Source: Pelagibacteraceae bacterium TMED259
Lineage (GTDB): Bacteria; Pseudomonadota; Alphaproteobacteria; HIMB59
Length of the DNA: 5,515 bases
Assembly: GCA_002169365.1 (NCBI GenBank)
Contig: NHLE01000043.1
Location: forward strand, 14,842 to 20,356
Direction: 5' to 3'
In this document: one piece after another, positions 1 through 5,355 of the stretch
How positions within the stretch are numbered: position 1 is the first letter of the stretch
Layout of the letters: each line of letters opens with the position of its first letter
The notes under the pieces: generated by a model
The model's database searches: none
The model's input: only the letters and a program-made list of their open reading frames with translations
Told to the model about the DNA's origin: nothing
Position numbers and translations under genes: made by a program

Positions 1-377
1 ACTTCAGTCAAATATTTTTCTAAGTTTCCAATAGTAATTGCTCCAAAACCAGCTTGTTCAACTACACAGTTTCCTTCACATAAACGATCTTGAGGACAAA
101 CTCGTCCACAGACCTCAGGAAATACATTTGTTGAGGAAGAAATTTGATATGCCTCTTCTAGTCTACCTTCAGCAATATATCTTAACCAATCAGGTATATT
201 ATTATTAAGTGGGCAGTGGATTTGACAAAAAGGTACGCCACATTGAGAGCATCTTGACGATTGTTCTATCGATGTCTTAGAATCAAACTGACTGTATATT
301 TCTTGAAAATCCTTTATCCTCTTTTCAGGTTCAGTTTTTTGTGGATTCTTAGGATTTTTTTTATGGAACTCTAACAT
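1..377 (-). CDS. gltD: Glutamate synthase (NADPH) small subunit, 5' part, cut by left edge
   Basis: GltD is the FAD/NADPH-binding beta subunit of cytosolic glutamate synthase. It passes electrons from NADPH to the large subunit GltB, which makes glutamate from glutamine and 2-oxoglutarate. I translated the minus strand from the ATG at 377-375 and obtained 125 complete codons with no stop before the edge. Two cysteine groups typical of the N-terminal Fe-S domain are visible: C43, C46, C51, C55 (CSQCGVPFCQIHCP) and C90, C94, C100, C104 (CGRVCPQDRLCEGNC). They are followed by the family motif ITIGNLEKYL at 114-123. The FAD and NADPH Rossmann domains would lie beyond the edge, since the full family length is about 470-480 residues. 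No in-frame alternative start is needed. gltB is not in the window and may lie farther left. The gene is divergent from uppP across 95 bp. Identification is firm; the partner and operon are inferred. Confidence 0.96.
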   Translation of the reverse strand, partial: MLEFHKKNPKNPQKTEPEKRIKDFQEIYSQFDSKTSIEQSSRCSQCGVPFCQIHCPLNNNIPDWLRYIAEGRLEEAYQISSSTNVFPEVCGRVCPQDRLCEGNCVVEQAGFGAITIGNLEKYLTE

Positions 378-394
378 GATAATAAATTATTACT
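371..394. repeat. Imperfect 24-bp direct repeat, copy 1 (over gltD start)
   Basis: This 24-bp stretch matches 455-478 at 21 of 24 positions, including an exact 15-bp core ATGATAATAAATTAT at 376-390 (repeated at 460-474). The core contains a dyad, ATAAT-AA-ATTAT. This copy covers the gltD start codon (complement of 375-377). The two copies are offset by 84 bp and sit at the two ends of the divergent intergenic region. It may be a duplicated operator, a remnant of a small duplication, or AT-rich coincidence. Confidence 0.6.
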
Positions 395-423
395 TTAATT
401 ACGCTTATTCTAAACGGATAAAT

Positions 424-452
424 TTTATAACTACTGAATCGATATTTGTAAA
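424..452 (-). promoter_or_regulatory. Candidate sigma70-type promoter for gltD
   Basis: On the minus strand, TTTACA (452-447, five of six matches to the -35 consensus) is separated by exactly 17 bp from TATAAA (429-424, five of six to the -10). Transcription would start near 416-418, giving a leader of about 40 nt before the gltD ATG. No Shine-Dalgarno sequence or riboswitch-like fold is evident in that leader. AT-rich DNA yields false -10 boxes easily, but both boxes and the spacing agree here. Confidence 0.45.
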
Positions 453-467
453 TTCTTAAATGATAAT
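439..467 (+). promoter_or_regulatory. Weak candidate promoter for uppP
   Basis: TCGATA (439-444, four of six to the -35 consensus) lies 17 bp before GATAAT (462-467, five of six to the -10). The expected start of transcription, about 7 nt downstream, falls on or next to the uppP ATG at 473, so the transcript would be leaderless or nearly so. The -10 lies inside repeat copy 2. This is the best plus-strand candidate I found in the gap, but it is weak, and TATAAC at 426-431 without a good -35 is an alternative. Confidence 0.25.
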
Positions 468-478
468 AAATTATGACT
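455..478. repeat. Imperfect 24-bp direct repeat, copy 2 (over uppP start)
   Basis: This is the second copy of the repeat at 371-394, with mismatches at only three positions. It covers the uppP start codon (473-475). Its ATAAT-AA-ATTAT dyad (463-474) ends in the first two bases of that ATG. A transcription factor bound here would block uppP initiation, but no regulator is visible in the window. Confidence 0.6.
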
Positions 479-1222
479 AATTATATCTTTTATCCAATTT
501 ATTCCATAATTCAGGGAATAACTGAATTCATCCCTATTAGCTCTAGCGGTCATCTGAATATTTTAGAAATAATTGTGAATAACGAAAACTCAAGAAATTT
601 ATTATATGAAACCACTGCTCATATGGCTTCATTATTAGCTCTTTTACTATATTTATTAAAAAATGATCATTTTAGTAAGGCTAATATTAAATTAAATTTT
701 ATTCCAATTACACTCGCAACTATTCCAGCAGTAATAGTGGGTTTAACTTTGATAACTTTACAATATGATTTTGTAAATATTAAGCTGATAGGCATAACTT
801 CAATTGTAGGTGCAATTTTATTGTATATCTCAGATATAAAGATTTTTCATAAGATGAAAATTGAGAGTCTGCAATTAAGATTTATTATTGCCGGTCTCTT
901 TCAATGTCTTGCTTATATCCCAGGATTTAGTAGATCGGGCAGCTGCATAATTGCTTTTAGACTATTAGGCGAAACAAGGAAATCATCATCAGTTAAAAGT
1001 TTATATCTTGGCATCCCAATAATTTTACTTTCATTTATTTCCAATCTTAGAAACTTGGAGAGTATTTCATTAGATTATAATTTATTAATAATTTTTTTTG
1101 TTACTTTTATTACAGCGTATCTGACTTTAATTTTTTTTATTAATTTCATTAATAAAATTGGATTCAAGCCATTCGTAATTTATAGAATTATTTTAGGAGT
1201 GTTAATTCTCGTTTTATTTTAA
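473..1222 (+). CDS. uppP: Undecaprenyl-diphosphatase (BacA/UppP family)
   Basis: This integral inner-membrane enzyme dephosphorylates undecaprenyl diphosphate to undecaprenyl phosphate, recycling the lipid carrier used for peptidoglycan and O-antigen; the family confers bacitracin tolerance. The 249-residue protein is almost wholly hydrophobic, with about seven or eight membrane segments. The first signature is at 14-27: Q14 and E18 of the (E/Q)xxxE motif, then PISSSGH with H27. The second is PGFSRSG at 150-156, with R154 matching the phosphate-binding arginine of the family (R174 in E. coli, from memory). The family C-terminal motif YRIILGVLIL is at 237-246. It is slightly shorter than the usual 265-275 residues, with short loops. 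The ATG at 473 places the first motif at the usual distance from the N-terminus; no Shine-Dalgarno sequence precedes it. Its stop abuts that of the converging SDR gene. Confidence 0.95.
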   Translation: MTNYIFYPIYSIIQGITEFIPISSSGHLNILEIIVNNENSRNLLYETTAHMASLLALLLYLLKNDHFSKANIKLNFIPITLATIPAVIVGLTLITLQYDFVNIKLIGITSIVGAILLYISDIKIFHKMKIESLQLRFIIAGLFQCLAYIPGFSRSGSCIIAFRLLGETRKSSSVKSLYLGIPIILLSFISNLRNLESISLDYNLLIIFFVTFITAYLTLIFFINFINKIGFKPFVIYRIILGVLILVLF

Positions 1223-1237
1223 TTAGACTCTGTCTAA
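1223..1237. terminator. Short hairpin at the convergent gene ends, possible weak terminator
   Basis: A perfect 6-bp inverted repeat, TTAGAC - TCT - GTCTAA, starts at the junction of the two back-to-back stop codons (TAA at 1220-1222 for uppP, complement of TTA at 1223-1225 for the SDR gene). It encodes the last codons of the SDR gene. There is no GC-rich stem and no clean T-tract on either strand, so it is at best a weak or factor-assisted terminator. It is the only hairpin I see at this convergence. Confidence 0.25.
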
Positions 1238-2152
1238 AAATTTATCTAAATAGATTGTAGTAATGGTCTTCATATTAGATAAATCCTTTTCAATAATCTG
1301 AGTAACCAATTTTTCACTTCCTTCAGAAATACTATCATGCGATAGAGATAAAAATTGGTCATATGTAAATAAAGGATTAGGTAATTTTTCCATTAACTTA
1401 CCCTGAATGATTGCAAAAAAAGAGGGAATATTAATAAATCGAGCAGGCTTGTCTAGAGTAATTAAAATATGATTTAGAATTTCCTTGAAAGAAAAAACTT
1501 CACTACCAACAGCAGGAATGTTTATATTTTTATATTTTTCAAAATTTTGTAAAAGCTTTAAAAGCAATAATGATAAATCATTTACATAAATTGGCTGAAA
1601 CTTTGTTTTGCCTTTTTTAAATAAAGGCAGAAAAGGTAATATTTTTGCCATCTTACCAAATTGATTAATAAAATTATCTTCTTCTCCGAAGACTATACTT
1701 GGTCGAACAATAATATGATTAGTGTTATTATTCTCAATAAACTCTTCTCCCATCTTTTTAGACATTAAGTAATTAGATTTTGTATTAAATGTTGAGCCTA
1801 AACTTGATATGTGAAGAAAAGGCTTATTATACTTTTCTGTAAGAACTGAAATTTTCTTGGGCAAAAGGAAGTGAGCTAACTCAAATGACATGTTGGATTT
1901 TTCAAATAGAAGCCCAACAAGATTGATTACATAATCACTTTTTTTAATTAACTCCTCCAAATTAGATAAATTGTGTAATTCGAAATCAACTACTTCAATT
2001 TGTCCAATATCCCCTGATAGGATATTTCTCTTAACTCTTGAAGGGTTTCTGGTGGGACAAATTAAACGATTTCCTTGAGATAAAAGTCTTTTTACAAGAC
2101 TTCTGCCAATAAAACCTGTGGAACCAAATATAAGTATATTTTTATTTCTCAT
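1223..2152 (-). CDS. NDUFA9-like atypical SDR family NAD(P)-binding protein
   Basis: This is a 309-residue Rossmann-fold protein of the atypical short-chain dehydrogenase/reductase group that includes the mitochondrial complex I subunit NDUFA9 and its alphaproteobacterial relatives. The cofactor-binding loop GSTGFIG lies at 10-16 after a first beta strand. A YxxxK pair is present (Y128, K132, in NYLMSKKMGEE) and HISSLG at 114-119 marks the serine strand. Family motifs RPSIVFGEED (150-159), FQPIYVNDL (185-193) and PLFTYDQ in the C-terminal substrate region support the assignment over a general sugar epimerase. The reaction is unknown; relatives have been linked to complex I or quinone metabolism, so no symbol is given. 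The ATG at 2152-2150 places the glycine loop at its usual distance. It is divergent from rnd across 35 bp and convergent with uppP with no spacer. No membrane segment or truncation is visible. Confidence 0.88.
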   Translation of the reverse strand: MRNKNILIFGSTGFIGRSLVKRLLSQGNRLICPTRNPSRVKRNILSGDIGQIEVVDFELHNLSNLEELIKKSDYVINLVGLLFEKSNMSFELAHFLLPKKISVLTEKYNKPFLHISSLGSTFNTKSNYLMSKKMGEEFIENNNTNHIIVRPSIVFGEEDNFINQFGKMAKILPFLPLFKKGKTKFQPIYVNDLSLLLLKLLQNFEKYKNINIPAVGSEVFSFKEILNHILITLDKPARFINIPSFFAIIQGKLMEKLPNPLFTYDQFLSLSHDSISEGSEKLVTQIIEKDLSNMKTITTIYLDKFLDRV

Positions 2153-2180
2153 TGCAATATCTATCTTATATAAATATAAG
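2152..2180 (+). promoter_or_regulatory. Promoter for rnd and the LPS operon, overlapping the SDR start
   Basis: TTGCAA (2152-2157, four of six to the -35) is followed after exactly 17 bp by TATAAG (2175-2180, five of six to the -10). The predicted transcription start, about 7 nt further on, coincides with the ATG of rnd at 2188. The -10 is the right arm of the inverted repeat 2165-2180. The -35 overlaps the first base of the divergent gene's start codon. This would be the upstream promoter for rnd-kdsD-lptCAB-aroA, as no later gap in that run exceeds 8 nt. Confidence 0.45.
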
Positions 2181-2194
2181 ACCTACGATGTCAA
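2165..2194 (-). promoter_or_regulatory. Promoter for the NDUFA9-like gene, overlapping the rnd start
   Basis: On the minus strand a perfect consensus -35, TTGACA (2194-2189), is followed after 18 bp by TATAAG (2170-2165, five of six to the -10). Transcription should start around 2157-2160, leaving a leader of only about 5-8 nt before the ATG at 2152. The -35 lies inside rnd codons 1-3. The -10 is one arm of the inverted repeat CTTATAT-AA-ATATAAG at 2165-2180, whose other arm provides the opposite -10. Confidence 0.5.
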
Positions 2195-2820
2195 ATTATC
2201 AATTATTCCAAAATGACCTACCCACACAAGTGTTAAAATCATTTAAAGGCGATATATCTATAGATACCGAAACTCTTGGATTAAACATCAAAAGAGATCG
2301 CTTGTGTTTAGTGCAACTAAGAAATGAATCAAATAAGAAAATCTATTTAATAAAATTTGACTCGAAGCCATTAGCCAAAAATTCAAAAAATTTAAAAATA
2401 CTTATGGAGAATAAATCTCTTACTAAAATTTTTCATTATGCAAGATTTGATGTTGCTATTTTAAAAGAAAATTTGAATATCAATGTTAAAAATATTTTTT
2501 GTACAAAAGTAGCGTCTAAACTTACTAGAACCTATTCTTCAAAACATGGATTAAAAGATCTTGTTAAAGAAATACTTAATATTGAATTAGATAAAAATGA
2601 ACAAACTTCTGATTGGGGTAAAAAAAAATTAACAAAGCAGCAAATTCAATATGCGATGAATGACATACTTTATTTATCAAAATTAAAAAATGATATGGAA
2701 GAGAAATTATTAGATCTTAAAAGATTAAAAACTTTTAACTCTATTATGAAATTTATGGATACTAGAGTAGAGTTAGATTTAATGGGCTGGGAGAATTCAG
2801 ATATATTTGCACATAAATAG
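2188..2820 (+). CDS. rnd: Ribonuclease D, short form (DEDDy 3'-5' exoribonuclease)
   Basis: This cytosolic 3'-5' exoribonuclease trims the 3' ends of tRNA precursors and other stable RNAs using two metal ions. All three exonuclease motifs of the DEDDy type are intact in the 210-residue protein. Exo I has D26 and E28 (IDTETLGL), Exo II has D88 (HYARFDVAIL), and Exo III has Y155 and D159 (YAMND). FCTKVASKL (104-112) and SDWGKKKLT (141-149) are typical of the alphaproteobacterial short form, which lacks the HRDC domains of E. coli RNase D. I chose the ATG at 2188. A TTG at 2152 is in frame but would add 12 residues without family support and overlap both the candidate promoter and the divergent start codon. 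The first gene of the run, it stops 4 nt before kdsD. The C-terminus GWENSDIFAHK is also family-like. Confidence 0.93.
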   Translation: MSNYQLFQNDLPTQVLKSFKGDISIDTETLGLNIKRDRLCLVQLRNESNKKIYLIKFDSKPLAKNSKNLKILMENKSLTKIFHYARFDVAILKENLNINVKNIFCTKVASKLTRTYSSKHGLKDLVKEILNIELDKNEQTSDWGKKKLTKQQIQYAMNDILYLSKLKNDMEEKLLDLKRLKTFNSIMKFMDTRVELDLMGWENSDIFAHK

Positions 2821-2824
2821 CTCT

Positions 2825-3772
2825 ATGAATAAATCCAAAATAATAAAAACAGGAAAGACTGTTTTAAACATTGAAGCAAATGCAATTAGTAAATTATCCA
2901 AAGGCTTAGATAATGAATTTTACAAAGCTGTAAGTTTAATAATTAGCCTCAAAGGAAAATTAATTGTTTCAGGTGTGGGCAAAAGTGGAAATATAGCAGC
3001 AAAGTTAGCTGCTTCCTTTACATCTACTGGTGTGCCTTCAGTTTTTTTAAATCCAGTTGATGCAAGTCATGGAGATATGGGCATTGTAAATAAAGAAGAT
3101 ATTTTAATAGCCTTATCAAATTCTGGGGAGTCTCATGAATTATCTGATCTTTTAGATTTTGCAAAAAAAAGACAAATTAAAATAATCTCTATAACTTCTA
3201 ATAAGAATAGTCTTTTGTCAAAAAACTCAGACATTACTCTTTTACTACCTAAACATAAAGAAGCAGATAAGTTCAATACCATACCAACAACATCAACAAC
3301 TCTTAGTCTATCTTTAGGCGATGCTTTATGCTGCTCTGTGCTTGATATTAGAAATTTCGATAAAAAATCTTTCAAAGAACTACATCCTGGTGGAAAAATT
3401 GGTAAAAAATTAAAAACCCTCAATGAAATTATGGATAGAGATATACCGACCATTGATGATAAAGCATCCATCAAAGATGCAGTTTTGATCATGACTGAAA
3501 AAAAATATGGTTGTGCAGTTATGATTGATAAAAATAAAAGGATTAAAGGAATATTAACAGATGGAGATTTAAGAAGATCAATAAATCAAATAGAATTAAA
3601 TGACAATGTAAAATCAATAATTAAAAATAAGCCCATTACTGCAAAAAAAAATTATTTAATTTCTTCAGCTGTAGCTTTAATGAATAAAAATGCCATTACT
3701 AGTCTTATTATAGCTGATAGAAATATACCCATTGGGATTGTAAATTTAAAACAATGTATAGATAATGAATAA
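2825..3772 (+). CDS. kdsD: Arabinose-5-phosphate isomerase (KdsD/KpsF/GutQ family)
   Basis: It interconverts ribulose-5-phosphate and arabinose-5-phosphate, the first committed step to Kdo, the sugar joining lipid A to the LPS core; it acts in the cytosol. The 315-residue protein has an N-terminal SIS domain (about 35-175) and two CBS domains (about 205-315), the normal family layout. SIS motifs are GVGKSG (50-55), ASHGDMG (80-86), SNSGES (98-103), TTST (165-168) and HPGGKIG (187-193). The first CBS domain carries TDGDLRR (255-261). K53, E105, E146 and H187 align at a constant offset of six with the E. coli KdsD catalytic residues K59, E111, E152 and H193 (recalled, not looked up), so the enzyme should be active. 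I chose the ATG at 2825; an in-frame TTG at 2807 would overlap rnd. The last 8 nt overlap lptC. The gene is often annotated kpsF; the LPS context favours kdsD. Confidence 0.95.
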   Translation: MNKSKIIKTGKTVLNIEANAISKLSKGLDNEFYKAVSLIISLKGKLIVSGVGKSGNIAAKLAASFTSTGVPSVFLNPVDASHGDMGIVNKEDILIALSNSGESHELSDLLDFAKKRQIKIISITSNKNSLLSKNSDITLLLPKHKEADKFNTIPTTSTTLSLSLGDALCCSVLDIRNFDKKSFKELHPGGKIGKKLKTLNEIMDRDIPTIDDKASIKDAVLIMTEKKYGCAVMIDKNKRIKGILTDGDLRRSINQIELNDNVKSIIKNKPITAKKNYLISSAVALMNKNAITSLIIADRNIPIGIVNLKQCIDNE

Positions 3773-4190
3773 AATTATTCCAAAAATTATAAATATATCA
3801 ATTTTTATGGCTCTTTGTTTTCAAGCCTTTATCTACTACTACAATACAAAGCCCTCTAACAAAGTATTCACCCAAAAAAGTATATCAGTTGAAAATTTCT
3901 CTAGTATTGTTTTATCTAAATCAGGAATAACAAAAATTGGCTCAGAAAAATTAAACAAAATTGATGATAATAATATTTATTTACAAGGCTCATCTTATCT
4001 TGAAAATAAAGAATATAAAATTTATGGAAGTGACATATCTATCGATATGAAAGAAGAGATATCTTTAAGCGATCAAAGTGTTGAGGTTATAAATTCAATG
4101 GGGACATTAAGTGCACAAGGCTTTAAAAATTTTGACACAAAAGGAAAAATTATTTTTGAAGGAGAGGTAACTTTCAAAAGCCATGAATAA
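3765..4190 (+). CDS. lptC: LPS export inner-membrane-anchored periplasmic protein LptC
   Basis: LptC sits on the periplasmic face of the inner membrane and receives LPS from the LptB2FG transporter, passing it to LptA. The 141-residue protein has one N-terminal membrane segment (about 7-25, ending before YYYNTKPSNK) and no cleavage site, then a beta-rich periplasmic part. The second half shows the LptC pattern of short strands: YGSDISIDM, then ISLSDQSVEVINSMGTLSAQGF, then KIIFEGEVTF. LptC is poorly conserved in sequence, so the call also rests on its place between kdsD and lptA. It is shorter than the usual 180-220 residues, suggesting a reduced jellyroll. The ATG at 3765 lies within the end of kdsD (8-nt overlap, ATGAATAA), and its own stop overlaps lptA in the same way, so translation is probably coupled. 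No Shine-Dalgarno sequence is seen. Confidence 0.85.
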   Translation: MNKIIPKIINISIFMALCFQAFIYYYNTKPSNKVFTQKSISVENFSSIVLSKSGITKIGSEKLNKIDDNNIYLQGSSYLENKEYKIYGSDISIDMKEEISLSDQSVEVINSMGTLSAQGFKNFDTKGKIIFEGEVTFKSHE

Positions 4191-4644
4191 GCTTATATAT
4201 ATTTTTTTAGCTTTTTTTTATGTTGGTATAGCTTATTCTGAGAGCTCTGTTAAGGCTGGAAAGAGTTTAATTTGGGACTCGGAAAATAAATCTTATACAG
4301 CCAATGGCAATGTAGAATTTCAAAATGATAAATTTATTGCTTATGCTGACAAAATGATTGCTCGTTATGTTGAGAAAAAAAATAAGGAAATATTCACCAT
4401 TGTTGAACTTTTTGAAAATGTCAAAATAGAATTTGAAAATGAGGTTTTTAGAGGAAACCATGCTATTTATACACGTGATGACAATATTATAAAACTTACT
4501 GGCGATGTTTCTATCGAGTCTCCAACAAGATTGCTGACTGGTTATGAATTAATTGCAGATATAGACAATAATAAAAGGATTTTAAACTCTGCAAATGATG
4601 ACTCACTCGTTGAGGTTCTTTTAGATAATAATGCAAACAATTAA
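4183..4644 (+). CDS. lptA: LPS transport periplasmic bridge protein LptA
   Basis: LptA oligomerises into the beta-jellyroll bridge that carries LPS across the periplasm from LptC to LptD. The 153-residue precursor has a signal peptide: positive start (MNK), hydrophobic core 4-17 and a probable cleavage after S19 (IAYS before ESS). The mature part shows the OstA/LptA-like strand repeats: LIWDSENKSYTANGNVEF (about 29-46), FIAYADKMIARY, then FRGNHAIYTRDDNIIKLTGDV and LLTGYELIADIDNNKRIL, matching the family pattern of a residue stretch followed by GN/GDV. It is slightly shorter than the E. coli protein (185). The start overlaps the lptC stop by 8 nt and its end overlaps lptB by 14 nt, so translation is likely coupled. 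A GGAGAGG at 4161-4167 is 15 nt from the ATG, too far for a normal ribosome binding site. Confidence 0.9.
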   Translation: MNKLIYIFLAFFYVGIAYSESSVKAGKSLIWDSENKSYTANGNVEFQNDKFIAYADKMIARYVEKKNKEIFTIVELFENVKIEFENEVFRGNHAIYTRDDNIIKLTGDVSIESPTRLLTGYELIADIDNNKRILNSANDDSLVEVLLDNNANN

Positions 4645-5347
4645 GCTTCATCAAATTAGTAAAAGCTTTAAAACTAAGCAGGCCTTAAAAGATATTAATA
4701 TTGAGTTTTTTAATAATAAAGTTAACGGTCTTCTAGGGCCTAATGGTAGTGGCAAAACTACATTATTTAATATAATTGCAGGCTTCCTATCTCCAGATGG
4801 TGGGAAAATTATATTAGATAGTAAAGATTTAACATCACTCAGTCTAAGTATGAGATCTAAGCTAGGCATCTCTTATCTCCCTCAAGAGGCTTCAATCTTT
4901 AGAGACATGAATGTCTATGACAATATTCATTGTATTGCAGAATTATTTCATGAAAAAAAAAAGTCTATTGAAATTACCAATAGTCTAATCAAGCAATTTT
5001 CCCTTCAAGGGTTTCAAAAAACTAAAGGTAAACTTTTGTCTGGAGGTGAAAGAAGAAGAACAGAAATTGCAAGAGCACTTGCTAGTAACCCTAAGTTTTT
5101 ACTCCTTGATGAGCCTTTTGCAGGAATAGACCCAATAGCAATTGAAGAAGTAAAAAAAACTATTTCTTTATTAAAAAAATTAAACATTGGAATTATTATT
5201 ACTGATCATAATGTCAAAGAGGCTCTTAGCATTGTAGACTTTGGCTATATTATCTATAATGGTGAGATTATTAAATCTGGCAGCCCAAAAGAAATAATCT
5301 CAGATAAATTTGTGAAAAAAATATACCTAGGTGAAAATTACCAATAA
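4631..5347 (+). CDS. lptB: LPS export ABC transporter ATPase LptB
   Basis: LptB is the cytosolic ATPase that, as a dimer with LptF and LptG, extracts LPS from the inner membrane. The 238-residue protein carries every ABC element in order: Walker A GPNGSGKT (36-43), Q-loop Q85 in [10 protein letters not shown], signature LSGGE (136-140) followed by [10 protein letters not shown], Walker B FLLLDE (156-161), D-loop GIDP (165-168) and switch histidine H193 in [21 protein letters not shown] and the C-terminal YLGENYQ are specific to LptB among ABC ATPases; F90 and R91, in the groove that contacts LptF/LptG in E. coli, fall at the same numbers here. Walker A has S40 where many LptB proteins have alanine, a common variation. 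The ATG at 4631 overlaps lptA by 14 nt. lptF and lptG are not in the window, as usual. A run of ten A occurs at 4953-4962 inside the gene. Confidence 0.97.
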   Translation: MQTIKLHQISKSFKTKQALKDINIEFFNNKVNGLLGPNGSGKTTLFNIIAGFLSPDGGKIILDSKDLTSLSLSMRSKLGISYLPQEASIFRDMNVYDNIHCIAELFHEKKKSIEITNSLIKQFSLQGFQKTKGKLLSGGERRRTEIARALASNPKFLLLDEPFAGIDPIAIEEVKKTISLLKKLNIGIIITDHNVKEALSIVDFGYIIYNGEIIKSGSPKEIISDKFVKKIYLGENYQ

Positions 5348-5355
5348 TTTTAAAT

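Noticed and set aside
378..472. Riboswitch or small RNA in the gltD/uppP gap
   Set aside because: The gap is 95 bp, very AT-rich, with no stable stem and a predicted gltD leader of only about 40 nt, too short for a known riboswitch class.
460..480. Short upstream reading frame ATG..TAA (460-480) overlapping the uppP start
   Set aside because: It is six codons of AT-rich sequence in another frame, without a ribosome binding site and lying within the repeat. It might be a leader peptide, but nothing supports translation.
2152..2187. TTG at 2152 as the start of rnd (12 extra residues)
   Set aside because: The extension would fully overlap the divergent gap and the SDR start codon, has no family support, and spans a good promoter. 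The ATG at 2188 gives the usual N-terminus before the Exo I motif.
2807..2824. TTG at 2807 as the start of kdsD (6 extra residues)
   Set aside because: The ATG at 2825, 4 nt after the rnd stop, gives a normal family N-terminus, and the catalytic residues then align with E. coli KdsD at a constant offset.
3133..3492. Minus-strand open frame of 119 codons inside kdsD
   Set aside because: It lies wholly inside a gene with intact SIS and CBS motifs and resembles no family I recognise. It is a shadow of the coding strand, as are the shorter minus-strand frames inside lptA (4267-4461) and lptB (4651-4869).
4132..4137. Perfect TTGACA inside the end of lptC as an internal promoter for lptA/lptB
   Set aside because: No -10-like box lies at 16-18 bp; the nearest T/A-rich box (4151-4156) is only 13 bp away.
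4161..4167. GGAGAGG before lptA as a ribosome binding site (with a GAGG at 4612-4615 before lptB)
   Set aside because: Both lie 15 nt from their start codons, well beyond the usual 5-9 nt, and both encode coding-frame residues (Glu-Val) of the upstream gene. The equal spacing is curious but most likely chance.
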